The notes under the pieces: generated by a model
What the model saw: only the letters and a program-made list of their open reading frames with translations
Databases searched by the model: none
What the model was told of the DNA's origin: nothing
Made by a program: the position numbers and the translations under genes
NCBI GenBank assembly: GCA_007745635.1
Contig: CP036272.1
Coordinates: 404,089 to 468,088, forward strand
DNA length: 64,000 nucleotides
Direction: 5' to 3'
Source of the DNA: Stieleria bergensis
GTDB lineage: Bacteria; Planctomycetota; Planctomycetia; Pirellulales; Pirellulaceae
Part shown: positions 44,912-53,723 of the stretch, piece after piece
Numbering within the stretch: the stretch's first letter is position 1
How the letters are laid out: each line of letters begins with the position of its first letter

Positions 44912-46129
44912 ATGGACAGTCGTCAATTATCCGATCCAGTGCTTCGGGTCACGCTGCAAACCTTGACGAAGCTGATCTCATTTCCCTCGGTCAGTTCAAC
45001 AAGCAACGTCGCAGTGAACGATTACTTGGCCGAACAGCTAGAAGAATTAGGCTTTGCGATCTCTCGTACCGAATACTTGGATCGCAATGACGTGCAAAAA
45101 TCGAATCTCGTTGCGGTGCGTCCACCGGTTTCAGGAAGCCTGGCTGGCGGAGGACTGGCCTATTTTTGTCATACCGATGTTGTGCCAGTCAATCGATGGA
45201 CTGGACCGGTCATCGAGAAGACAGCCACTCAAAAGACAGCGGCGCCCGATTCGCCCGCCGATCCGTTTCAGGCGATCCTCAGTGACGATCGTCTTTACGG
45301 TCGCGGTGCATGTGACATGAAAGGCTCCGCTGCTTGCATGCTAAGTGCCATCAAACAGATTGATCCGGCCCAGCAAACGGCACCCCTTTGGTTTGTCGCC
45401 ACCGCTGACGAAGAAGTTGGCTTCGTCGGTGCCAAGCACATGGTCGGTCACTGCGCTGGGTATGCCCAGTTGGCGGCAGCTGATCCAGTTGCAATCATCG
45501 GCGAACCCACTTCGCTCAATATTGTGTACGCTCACAAAGGCATCGCGGGATTTCGAGTGGTCAGCCAGGGGCGGGCAGGGCACAGTGCAACCAATATTGG
45601 CATCAATGCAAATGAAGCCATGGTTCCGATGCTGGAAACCTTGCTGCAGTTATCCCAGCAATCGAGGTGCGAGGGGGCACTGCAAGATAGTCGCTTCGAT
45701 CCCTCGCACCTGTCGTGGAACTTCGGTGTCAGTGATCATTGCAATACATTGAACATCACACCTGGTCGCAGCACAGCTTGGGTAAGCTTGCGCGCCATGC
45801 CAGAGATCAGTGGGCAAGGCCTGATCGATGTAGCCCGCACAAAGGCGGCCGAGTTAGGCCTGGAGCTTGAAATGATTGATGGCTGCGCACCGCTCTGGAA
45901 TGACCCCGATTGCGAGCACCTTCAAGAGCTTCAGTCGCTTACCGGGACGCAGTTGCAAACCGCCTGTTACGCCACTGATGGAGGCGTGTTAGAACAACTC
46001 TCCAGGCGAGTTGTCATTGGGCCTGGCAGCATTGAACAGGCCCATACGGTGGATGAGTGGATTTCGCTAGAACAACTGCAGCAGGGGACGAAGGTCTTTC
46101 ATGACGCGATCCTCAAATGGTGCACCTAA
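44912..46129 (+). CDS. argE: Acetylornithine deacetylase-type M20 peptidase
   Basis: An M20-family amidohydrolase of 405 residues, best matched to ArgE, which cuts N-acetylornithine to ornithine and acetate. Motifs in order: CHTDVVP (first Zn His and Asp), the GRGACDMKGS dizinc Asp, ADEEVGFVGAKH with the general-base Glu, GEPTSLNIVYAHKG, and a late His region ending GPGSIEQAHTVDEW with the last metal His. Several related families (DapE, succinyl desuccinylase) share these motifs, and no arginine genes are adjacent, so the substrate is inferred. The ATG is clear. Confidence 0.85.
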   Translation: MDSRQLSDPVLRVTLQTLTKLISFPSVSSTSNVAVNDYLAEQLEELGFAISRTEYLDRNDVQKSNLVAVRPPVSGSLAGGGLAYFCHTDVVPVNRWTGPVIEKTATQKTAAPDSPADPFQAILSDDRLYGRGACDMKGSAACMLSAIKQIDPAQQTAPLWFVATADEEVGFVGAKHMVGHCAGYAQLAAADPVAIIGEPTSLNIVYAHKGIAGFRVVSQGRAGHSATNIGINANEAMVPMLETLLQLSQQSRCEGALQDSRFDPSHLSWNFGVSDHCNTLNITPGRSTAWVSLRAMPEISGQGLIDVARTKAAELGLELEMIDGCAPLWNDPDCEHLQELQSLTGTQLQTACYATDGGVLEQLSRRVVIGPGSIEQAHTVDEWISLEQLQQGTKVFHDAILKWCT

Positions 46130-46281
46130 GGCAAACGCAGTTGGGCCAAGTGGAGTGGGCCAAGTGCACCCGGTGTTCCACCCCCACTTCTGATCATATT
46201 GTGACCGCCTGGCTGTGAAGCAATCAGACGGTGGCACCACTAGGGCAAGTCAAGTGTTGCCTCTTTCGTGATTGCCGATCG

Positions 46282-46533
46282 TCACGCGACAAGGGCGATC
46301 GCGCGATCAGCCACTAGCGTTGGAATGCCTCCTCGGATTGCGTAGAGGAATTTCCCATCGGCCGACACCAACCCTCCTTCAAGCGGGGCTTGAACTCGCT
46401 GATCTTGTTGGTCGCGAACGTCGTTCTGTTCAATTCGCTGATTGATTTCTTCAATCAGCGTTTGATCCGCGTACACCAGCTTTTGCTGGGTAATCGGACA
46501 CTGGATCAATGCTAGCAAGTCATCTTGCGACAT
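46282..46533 (-). CDS. Trm112-like small protein
   Basis: A protein of 83 residues with the Trm112/UPF0434 layout: an early CP (IQCPITQQKLV at about 9-20) and a closing GIPTLVADRAI. In the family the second Cys of a CPxC and a downstream Cys pair hold zinc; here only Cys11 is present, so a zinc knuckle is not complete. Its start is an ATG at 46533. It may bind and stabilise a methyltransferase, as Trm112 does, or simply be a relic; bacterial members without Cys are common, and function is not established. It lies 90 bp from a 19-bp repeat array. Confidence 0.8.
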   Translation of the reverse strand: MSQDDLLALIQCPITQQKLVYADQTLIEEINQRIEQNDVRDQQDQRVQAPLEGGLVSADGKFLYAIRGGIPTLVADRAIALVA

Positions 46534-46857
46534 GTTTTTGGATCTGTGGTTAGGGTTTATTTGAGTTCACTGCACAGATAACCGATTCTCTTATCGGATC
46601 AGCGAGTCACTGAACAGGAATTCGGTACTGGGGCCTGTGATCGGTACTGGGGCCTGTGATCGGTACTGGGGCCTGTGATCGGTACTGGGGCCTGTGATCG
46701 GTACTGGGGCCTGTGATCGGTACTGGGGCCTGTGATCGGTACGTTGGTTGGCAAGACTAGCACCGCACATGCGCTGCAAACAATGGGCCCTCTACTCTTA
46801 AAAACCTGACGCGAATGGCTGCACAGGCTAGGCTGCGTAGGAAGGATTGATAAAGCC
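46534..46857. other. Gap with a 19-bp repeat array
   Basis: This 324-base stretch has no gene. The frames that run across it encode nothing but the repeat in another frame, so they are rejected. It holds the tandem array at 46623-46742. Confidence 0.6.
46623..46742. repeat. 19-bp tandem repeat, six perfect copies plus partial
   Basis: CGGTACTGGGGCCTGTGAT is repeated six times without change from 46623 to 46736, then CGGTAC to 46742. The unit length is not a multiple of three, in agreement with an intergenic location. There are no spacers, so this is not a CRISPR array. Perfect identity suggests recent expansion. Confidence 0.97.
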
Positions 46858-47628
46858 ATGTTGTTTACAAAGGACACCATGCAACGGTTTTATAGCATTG
46901 AGAACAGCAATCAGCACCCCAAAATGACGGCCACTCGCAGTTGGTTGTTAACGGGTGTCTCGGCGATTCTCGCTTCGACCGTTTTCACGATGCCTCAATC
47001 AGCAAGTGCACAGCAGCGTTTGATGCAGGATCCTGCCACCGGCAACGTGTACCGGGAAACCACTCGTACGCAGTATCAGCCGGTGGTCAATGAGACCATG
47101 CAGTCGCATCAGCAAACCCGTTGGCAGCCACAGACCACCACCGAGACTCGGCCAGAGCTGCAGCGCAATTGGTATCCGGTCACACAGTACAAATGGATGC
47201 CCTATGTCGAAGGCCGCTGGAATCCATTTGTCCAGCCGCGAATCGCCTATCGCCATGTCGCCGAAACTCATTGGCAGTCACGTGATCAAGTGATCGATCG
47301 TACCACCACTCAGACGAGATGGGTTCCCAAGACCGAAACCGTCCAAGTGCCACATCGCGAAGTTACTTATCAAGCGGTGCCGAAAACCGATTATCAGTTG
47401 GTTCAACGTGGCACGCCAGCGGCCTCCAACTTGCCTCCTTCGGTCGCCTCTCGTTTGCGTCCGATCGATCAGGGTTCCTCTCGGATCGCATCGGTGCCGG
47501 TTAGCAATCCACTTGCTGGCGGTCGCAGCGAGATGCAAAGTGGGATGCCGGCCGAGCGTCTGTTGCCATCGCCAACGCTGGTTCCAACGACCACCATTGC
47601 TGCACCATCAATGCCGCTGCGTCGTTGA
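46858..47628 (+). CDS. Secreted Gln/Thr-rich protein, unknown function
   Basis: A secreted protein of up to 256 residues. A signal peptide runs through SWLLTGVSAILASTVFTMPQ, with cleavage near SASAQQ. The mature part is rich in Gln, Thr, Arg and Trp, and shows loose repeats of the form T(R/H)WQxxT and VPxTE (TRWQPQTTTETR, TQTRWVPKTETVQVP). The C-terminus is Pro/Ala/Ser-rich. Starts at 46858, 46879 and 46924 are possible; the last gives the shortest n-region and is the most typical. Function unknown. The repeats suggest a beta-structured surface or wall protein; I recall similar planctomycete proteins without assigned role. Confidence 0.78.
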   Translation: MLFTKDTMQRFYSIENSNQHPKMTATRSWLLTGVSAILASTVFTMPQSASAQQRLMQDPATGNVYRETTRTQYQPVVNETMQSHQQTRWQPQTTTETRPELQRNWYPVTQYKWMPYVEGRWNPFVQPRIAYRHVAETHWQSRDQVIDRTTTQTRWVPKTETVQVPHREVTYQAVPKTDYQLVQRGTPAASNLPPSVASRLRPIDQGSSRIASVPVSNPLAGGRSEMQSGMPAERLLPSPTLVPTTTIAAPSMPLRR

Positions 47629-47656
47629 GTTCGCCAGCAAGATCACTTCAGCGAGA

Positions 47657-48742
47657 TCACTCCAGCGTTCGAACAGCAACCAGTTGCAGTGTCGACCAGC
47701 GATGCCCTCGGGCGTCCGTACCGCGATTGCGCAGCCAGCTCAGTAACTGATCGAGCGGCTGGCCCAGGCCAATTTGAGCGTCAGGCTGTTTGCTGGCAGC
47801 TTGCATGCAGGCCCAGTGATCTCCTAATGTCCACAGTGCACCCGATGTGCCAGGTGGAAAGACATTCCGCCGTTGGCCATGCACTTTCACACAGTGTGCC
47901 AGTTTACGGCCAGAGACGACCACGCCGTTGGGAAAGAACTCCGTCGGCGTAAACGGTGCCGCAGGGGAGGTCCCGAATGTCTTTCCGGAAATGCGTTCGT
48001 CGATTGCCTGGATTAACGCTGCTGTTGAAAGCGGGGGCGCCAACAGGTCGCACTGGGAAAACTCCAGACCAGCTCGGTTATCATTCGCTTGGCAGGTCCA
48101 CTGTTCAAGCCGATCCAGGATCATTGCACTGGGTTGCCTGATCCACAGGATTGCCACGTCATAGCCGCTTCGTTTCGAGCCTTTGATCAAGCGTTGGCAG
48201 CGGACGCGCAACCGGGGGGCTAAGCGGATGGATAGCGTGCGTTGTCGGATCTGATCAAACAGATGGGCAACCGTGACGATCCCCCAGTGTCGTTGACCGG
48301 TGTCGTCGAGCCACTGCACGATCCCATCAGTACGCACAGGACTGTCGGTTCGAACGGTCAGGTTGGCGTCACCAAGGCCGTTGTTGCCAACGGAATTTGA
48401 TTGCGACGAGTGGCGTCGTTTGGCGTTGGCTTCAAAGCTGGCCAAGCAGTCGACATCGATTCCCAAACAGATGCGTTGATAGCTGCCTGGTTTCGTTTTG
48501 AGTCGAACTTCAATCTCGTCTGCAAGCCGCCGGTTCTGCGAAACGCGGCCACGCTTTTTAGGTAGGTAGATACGGGCGACTGGAAAGCCAGGTTGAAGTT
48601 GCCCGCCTGTTTCTTTGATTCCGATGGCAACCTGACAATCTTGGCCGGTGGTGTGTTGGCAATGTCGGCGGATTGAATTTGCAATCCGCGACCATTGGAT
48701 CAAGGAAAAGTCACCAAGAGTGTGGACCGCATGTCGCTCCAT
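47657..48742 (-). CDS. Putative trypsin-like (S1 fold) protein, unannotated type
   Basis: A 361-residue protein with no signal peptide that I cannot match by name. Three segments match a chymotrypsin-type triad in correct order and spacing: GIVTVAHLFDQ (His160, like VLTAAHC), SGYDVAILWI (Asp195, like the DVALL segment) and PPGTSGALWTL (Ser300, like GTSGGP). Separations of 35 and 105 residues fit the fold. An N-terminal region of 130 residues has no clear domain. If active it would be a cytosolic or non-classically located protease; without export, an inactive relative is possible. It is convergent with the secreted Gln/Thr-rich gene, 28 bp away. Confidence 0.6.
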   Translation of the reverse strand: MERHAVHTLGDFSLIQWSRIANSIRRHCQHTTGQDCQVAIGIKETGGQLQPGFPVARIYLPKKRGRVSQNRRLADEIEVRLKTKPGSYQRICLGIDVDCLASFEANAKRRHSSQSNSVGNNGLGDANLTVRTDSPVRTDGIVQWLDDTGQRHWGIVTVAHLFDQIRQRTLSIRLAPRLRVRCQRLIKGSKRSGYDVAILWIRQPSAMILDRLEQWTCQANDNRAGLEFSQCDLLAPPLSTAALIQAIDERISGKTFGTSPAAPFTPTEFFPNGVVVSGRKLAHCVKVHGQRRNVFPPGTSGALWTLGDHWACMQAASKQPDAQIGLGQPLDQLLSWLRNRGTDARGHRWSTLQLVAVRTLE

Positions 48743-48792
48743 GACATCCTCGGAAAGTGATCGACAGCCAGTGCAACGCGGCGGTCGTTTGT

Positions 48793-51700
48793 TTACCGAC
48801 CAAATAGTTTGTCCAAGCCAGAGTTGATTTGATTCAAACCGTTGTCGAGTTGTTTTTCAAGCAGGTTGTCCAAGCCACGCTCGACGGCTTGCTGGCCAGC
48901 TTGTTGGCCCAGTTGCAGCATGATGTTGCGAATCATGGACCGGTCGAGCCGTGGATTGCTGATGGTGCCAGCGACTGGGAAAGTCAGTGACTGACCGTGC
49001 ATTGACTTCAGGTCTTGTCCCAACCAGCGTTCATCCAGTGGGATGGCAGCAACTAAGTTCAAGGTTGAATCGAAGCCAACGCTGCCTTGGGTTAGCAACT
49101 GTGCTTTATCGATGTTGAACAGCATGCGTTGATGGGTGACGCGGCGATTCTTGATGTTAAATTCCACGTTCTGCGGCGGCATCTCAACTAGCGTACGCTG
49201 CATCTGAGCCGGCTTGGGAGCGAGTTCAAGTTTTGCTAACGAGCGTAATTCGTCAAGGCCTTGAATCACTTGTTCGGTCAACGGCCCAGACGCCAGTCGA
49301 AGTTGTTTGACTTGAAGTTCACCCTTCATCACGCTGCTGCCCGGATCGTCCATATTGATTGTGACTTGATCGAAGTTCGCATCGAGTATGCCTTCTAAGC
49401 GAGCGGCATTGGCTGCTAGTGGAGTCAGGTACTTCAGCCAGTGTTCACTGCTTTGCGCGGTGACTTGTAATTGTTCAATCTTTGCACCCGGATCGAGCGT
49501 GACCAATGTCGGGCCTTCGTTGTGAAGCATTGTCAGTGCGAAGGTGGCTTTACCGATGTGCTGGTTGGGAAGCTGACCGGGAAACATGGCTTTGGGGTTG
49601 GTCATCGGGGCGATGGCCAGCAATGGAATCGTCACTTCATGGATTCGTGTTTGGCTGCCCGTGGTTTCATAACGCAGTCGCGCCGGACCGGCGGTGATGC
49701 CTTCGATTGTGCAGCGGTCCCATTGCAGTTCACCGCTGGCTTTGTAATTGAGTTGCCCGTCTTGGGCGCGACCGATTTGGACTTCAATGGGGCAGTCATG
49801 CAGCCCCGCAGCGGTGATCGGTGTTTGCAGCAACTGCGTAAAGCGCTTGGCAAGTTCTTCGGATTGCCATCGTGCGGTGCCGGTGAGTTTCGTGTTCCAG
49901 CTCTCTGGCTGACTGGCTGAAGCGAGTGGCTGAGTCTGGCCCTGCAACGAGGCCGATGCGGCTTGGCTGGTCAGTTGAATCAATTCGACCTGCAAGGTTT
50001 GCTTTTCAGGCTGGAAGATCATCCGGCTATCAAGAGTGACCTTGGGTTCGGACCACAGCACATGCGGAGGCAGGCTTTGCGTGGCCGGGCCTCCTGGGGT
50101 GGGCTGCCAGGGCGGAGCACCTGTGTTGCCGGTGCTCACGGTCCTGCCGAGGCCCTGAGGTGGCATCATCGGTGCGTTGATGTTCTGTGAGACCACGAGT
50201 TGGGTCACCGTGTTGCGGGTGTCGATCGACCAGACCTTGCGATCACCGGTTAACTTGATGGTTCCCGCGACGCGACCGGCCAGACTGTAATCCGAAAAGG
50301 CAGCTGGCGAGGTTTGTGGGCGGGAGAGACCATTTGTGATCCCGCTTGGAACTTGCTCACGAATGGCTCCCTTCAAGGCGTGAAGATTGCTTTTCCATGA
50401 TGCTTCGAGGCTGGTTTTTTCGGCAGCGGCTTCACCACGCATGGCAATGGAGATCGCTTCGCCGACGGCTTCAAATCGCTTGATGGACGCCGTGCCAGCA
50501 GGCAGTCGTAGCGCGCCTTCAAACCGGCCACTCAGATAGGGTTGCGTGTACCAGTAGCCATCGTGCAGCAATTCTGGTTCGGTAATCACAAAGTCGGTTT
50601 TCTTCAGCGTGCTGGAATGGCGAGCGACATCGACTTCGGCAGTCCCCGTCATGCGTCCTTTGGCATCCAGTAATTGCCTTGGAATCCATGGCCGAAGTGA
50701 TTGGGCGAGGTTTGCTAATTGCCCATCAAACTCCATGCGGACAGGATAAATCGAATCACCGTCAGGGCGGTCGACGGGCGAATCCAGGGCAGCGTGCAGA
50801 GTCACGCCACCGCTTGCCATGTTGGCTTCAGCTGCCGTCAATTTTACGAGCGTGTTTTGGGACCATTGTCCTTGGGCCACTACTTTTCCAGTGACACGCT
50901 GGCGATGAAAACTGTCTCCACTGGGGAAGGATACCAGTAAGTTTTCAGCTTTGCCGTCGCCACTGAGTTGCCAAAGATCCAAACGCTGTTGGTTGCCAGT
51001 GTTAAATGAGGGGCGAGCATTCCAGGCGATCTGTCCCGTTGCGTTGCCGCCAAGGGAAAGGTTGGAAAGGTCAATCACCGGCCGCAGCATGGCATACAGA
51101 CGACCGAAATCAACGTTGACCTGAGCCGTGCCTTGACGCAAGTTGCCGCTTCCCGATGCGTTGGCAAAGCTACTGAGGAATTCAAAGCGTTCGGCGTTCA
51201 GCTGTTCTTGATCGTTCACCACGATCGCGTTCATGGTGATTCGATCGATCAGCACAGGCCGGCCTTCTGCCTCTGCATGGATGGGGTTCAGTAGAACTTT
51301 GAGTTCACTGCGGCGACGCTGCGGGTCGTTGGTAATCGTTGCGTTGGCTGCACCGGCAACCAGCTTGGCACCTGGTCGCAACGGAATGATGCCCGGCAGC
51401 GAATGATGGAGCTTCGGCAGGTCAACGTTGATCGTTGCTGTGCCGTCAAGCGATTGCAGCCAAGCCAGTAAGTTGTCGTCGGTGCCGACCAGTGACAGGG
51501 TTCTTGGAAAGCCACCATCAAGGGTTGCCGAAGCAAAGTCGGTAGTCACTTCCAGGCCGCGGCCAAGTACACGTTGGTCCGTCAGGGCAAACCGACCATT
51601 GAAGGTTGCCTGATCGTTGGACCAACGCCGTGTCTTGGAAGAGGTGTTCTGCGTGGTGCTTTGGGACAGGCTGTCTTTGACGACCGTTTCGACGGTCAGG

Positions 51701-52692
51701 TCGCGAATCAAAACATTCTGCAGTTCCGCTTGCATTTGACCGTCGATCGTACCCACCGCGGTAAATCGGCCACTGGAGTGTCCTTGCAGTGATTCTGGTA
51801 ACGAAAGCTGTTCCTTCGCGAAGCGACGGCTGGCCAGGTTCACAACCGAGAGCGGAAACGATTTGGCTCCGACGGTGATTTGCCATGCAGGATCAAACCC
51901 GGAAGCACCCATCGGCTGAATCTGTAACGGTTGGCCATTGACCTGCACATCGTTATCGATTCCCCACTGGAATTGACTTTCAATGGCGCCGCCACTCTGT
52001 CCATCATGCAGCACGCCAGCCAGTTCGCCTGCAATGGCTTGGTCGGTGATCGTGACGGTGGCGGTTGAGCGATCCAGCGACCAGCGCCGTTTCGTCTCGT
52101 GATCGGTCACGGTGGCAGTCAGTTCGTCCATCACAAACGACCCCAGCAAGCCAGCGGAGTCGTCCGCGTCATCTTCATCCATCATCGCGGCAACGTCGTC
52201 TTCCAGGCTCGAGCCGCCCTCAAAGACTTCGAAATCGATTGCCACGCCATGCAAGGCGACATCGCCCCAATCTTGAGGTCCGCCGGCAAGAAAACGCGTC
52301 ACCGTCAGCGCAGTGTCAACGTCCTGCAATACGATGGTTGTGTTTCCCGATGGGCCTTCGAGTTTGAGTTTCTGAATCGAGAGCGGTGTCAGCCAACCGA
52401 GCTGTACACCTTCGGCTTGCGCTTTCCAACCGGACGATTCAAACTGAGATCGAACCAGGGAATGCATCATTCCCGAGTAGCTCATCAGGCTTGGCAATGT
52501 CAGCAAGAACAACGCCAGAAAGCCTCCACCGATTAAGCTCAGTCGATAATGGCGTTGGCTACGGCGTTGTCGACGTCGACGAGTGGCGGCAACCTGGGAG
52601 CGTTCCAGATCATCCAGGGCATAATCATCAAGGCTCACTGCTCGTCCTTGTGGCTGGCGTTTTTTCGCGTTTGACGGATGGCCTACGAGCAT
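48793..52692 (-). CDS. Large AsmA/TamB-like envelope protein
   Basis: A 1299-residue protein anchored by one helix near residues 50-75 (LSLIGGGFLALFLLTLPSLM) after a basic cytoplasmic N-terminus. The remaining 1200 residues are predicted to lie in the periplasm as long repeated beta strands, a layout of AsmA-like lipid-transport bridges (AsmA, TamB, YhdP). Near the C-terminus the segment TFPVAGTISNPRLDRS resembles the AsmA-type ending, followed by a helical Gln-rich tail (QQAGQQAVERGLDNLLEKQL). Role in phospholipid traffic to the outer membrane is inferred from the family layout. The ATG is clear. It faces the ECF sigma gene divergently. Confidence 0.78.
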   Translation of the reverse strand: MLVGHPSNAKKRQPQGRAVSLDDYALDDLERSQVAATRRRRQRRSQRHYRLSLIGGGFLALFLLTLPSLMSYSGMMHSLVRSQFESSGWKAQAEGVQLGWLTPLSIQKLKLEGPSGNTTIVLQDVDTALTVTRFLAGGPQDWGDVALHGVAIDFEVFEGGSSLEDDVAAMMDEDDADDSAGLLGSFVMDELTATVTDHETKRRWSLDRSTATVTITDQAIAGELAGVLHDGQSGGAIESQFQWGIDNDVQVNGQPLQIQPMGASGFDPAWQITVGAKSFPLSVVNLASRRFAKEQLSLPESLQGHSSGRFTAVGTIDGQMQAELQNVLIRDLTVETVVKDSLSQSTTQNTSSKTRRWSNDQATFNGRFALTDQRVLGRGLEVTTDFASATLDGGFPRTLSLVGTDDNLLAWLQSLDGTATINVDLPKLHHSLPGIIPLRPGAKLVAGAANATITNDPQRRRSELKVLLNPIHAEAEGRPVLIDRITMNAIVVNDQEQLNAERFEFLSSFANASGSGNLRQGTAQVNVDFGRLYAMLRPVIDLSNLSLGGNATGQIAWNARPSFNTGNQQRLDLWQLSGDGKAENLLVSFPSGDSFHRQRVTGKVVAQGQWSQNTLVKLTAAEANMASGGVTLHAALDSPVDRPDGDSIYPVRMEFDGQLANLAQSLRPWIPRQLLDAKGRMTGTAEVDVARHSSTLKKTDFVITEPELLHDGYWYTQPYLSGRFEGALRLPAGTASIKRFEAVGEAISIAMRGEAAAEKTSLEASWKSNLHALKGAIREQVPSGITNGLSRPQTSPAAFSDYSLAGRVAGTIKLTGDRKVWSIDTRNTVTQLVVSQNINAPMMPPQGLGRTVSTGNTGAPPWQPTPGGPATQSLPPHVLWSEPKVTLDSRMIFQPEKQTLQVELIQLTSQAASASLQGQTQPLASASQPESWNTKLTGTARWQSEELAKRFTQLLQTPITAAGLHDCPIEVQIGRAQDGQLNYKASGELQWDRCTIEGITAGPARLRYETTGSQTRIHEVTIPLLAIAPMTNPKAMFPGQLPNQHIGKATFALTMLHNEGPTLVTLDPGAKIEQLQVTAQSSEHWLKYLTPLAANAARLEGILDANFDQVTINMDDPGSSVMKGELQVKQLRLASGPLTEQVIQGLDELRSLAKLELAPKPAQMQRTLVEMPPQNVEFNIKNRRVTHQRMLFNIDKAQLLTQGSVGFDSTLNLVAAIPLDERWLGQDLKSMHGQSLTFPVAGTISNPRLDRSMIRNIMLQLGQQAGQQAVERGLDNLLEKQLDNGLNQINSGLDKLFGR

Positions 52693-53027
52693 TCCATGAC
52701 CCGAGGCACCACTGCGGCTTGTACCATAACCCTCACCACTAACCCAAGATCAATTTTGAGGCCGCCCGCATGAGGGGTGTCGCGTCGGCTCAAGTGATTC
52801 GGCTCAAGTGAATTCGGCTCAAGTGAATTCGGCCCAGCGGTTAGCCCAGTGTCGAATCGCCGAGAGCCTCCAGCGGGAATCGTGCGAATTCATTTCATTT
52901 TTTCAAATCCAACCCAAAGCCTTGCTCGTCTGAACGGTGCCGCGACCGTTTTATCGTGGTCGCCGACGCTTGTCTGCTTCGGCGTCCGTTCCGTGTTTGC
53001 AAAGGCTGCAGAGGTGTCAAACGGTTG
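52693..53027. other. Divergent gap with repeats, upstream of the ECF sigma gene
   Basis: These 335 bases contain no supported gene. A tandem repeat lies at 52787-52830. The region should hold promoters for the AsmA-like gene and the ECF sigma operon; I could not fix a -35/-10 pair by eye. Confidence 0.55.
52787..52830. repeat. 14/15-bp tandem repeat, three copies
   Basis: GGCTCAAGTGATTC is followed by two copies of GGCTCAAGTGAATTC. The unit is similar in length to other arrays in the window but different in sequence. Confidence 0.93.
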
Positions 53028-53723
53028 ATGAATTCCCATGAACCCACCGTCGATTCATCCAACTCTGACGCTCAAGGCGAGCGACTGGAGCAGCTATTCG
53101 ATGCGTGTAGTGGTGAATTGATGGGAACGGTGTATTACCTGGTGGGCAATCGCGAGGATGCTCGTGATGTCCTGCAGGAAGCGTTCCTGAAGTGTTGGCA
53201 TCGTCGCGATCAGTTGGAATCGGTGGGGAACCTACGTGCTTGGGTGTTTCGAGTCGCCTTGAATACGGCTCGGGATGTTCGCAAAGCTGCCTGGAATCGC
53301 CGCCGTAAACCACTCAATGAATCACTTGTCACCGGAACGAATTCCAGACCGCCTGCAGGACGCCGCCCCGCCACTGATGCGGCCGCTTCTGCAGACGATC
53401 GACTGGGTGAAAGCAGCGGTTCAGAAGAACGCTCGTCAAGCAGTCGATCCGCTTATTCCCCGCGGCCCTACGAGGACCTTGCCATGGTTTCCGCACAAGA
53501 CAGCCCGCCGGAGGGCTTGATTCAGTCGGAGGAGCTTGCCTTGTTGCGGCAAGCAATCGCTCAGTTGCCAGAGCAACAGCAGCAGATCTTCCTGCTTCGC
53601 CAAAACGGTGACATGACCTATCAGGAGATCGCTGAAGCCATCGGCCAGCCGCTGGGGACCGTCAAAACTCGCATGCGTTCGGCCCTCGCGACGCTACGTC
53701 AAACCATGGGAGGCCAGTCATGA
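53028..53723 (+). CDS. ECF-type RNA polymerase sigma factor
   Basis: An extracytoplasmic-function sigma factor of 231 residues. Sigma region 2 lies at about 20-90 (YYLVGNREDARDVLQEAFLK and GNLRAWVFRVALNTARD), a long Ser/Arg-rich linker of about 70 residues at 95-165, and region 4 at about 170-225 (LPEQQQQIFLLRQNGDMTYQ, then EAIGQPLGTVKTRMRSAL). The ATG at 53028 was preferred over 52956, as only the former begins just before region 2. GAGG lies 13 bases upstream. The stop overlaps the start of the A2M gene by 4 bases, so it is coupled to its probable regulator. It is expected to transcribe its own operon among others. Confidence 0.93.
   Translation: MNSHEPTVDSSNSDAQGERLEQLFDACSGELMGTVYYLVGNREDARDVLQEAFLKCWHRRDQLESVGNLRAWVFRVALNTARDVRKAAWNRRRKPLNESLVTGTNSRPPAGRRPATDAAASADDRLGESSGSEERSSSSRSAYSPRPYEDLAMVSAQDSPPEGLIQSEELALLRQAIAQLPEQQQQIFLLRQNGDMTYQEIAEAIGQPLGTVKTRMRSALATLRQTMGGQS

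Noticed and set aside
46623..46742. Possible CRISPR array
   Set aside because: Repeats abut each other with no unique spacers, and no cas genes are nearby.
46591..46880. Minus-strand frames of 62-93 residues through the 19-bp array
   Set aside because: They are only translations of the tandem repeat in different frames; no ribosome site and no domain.
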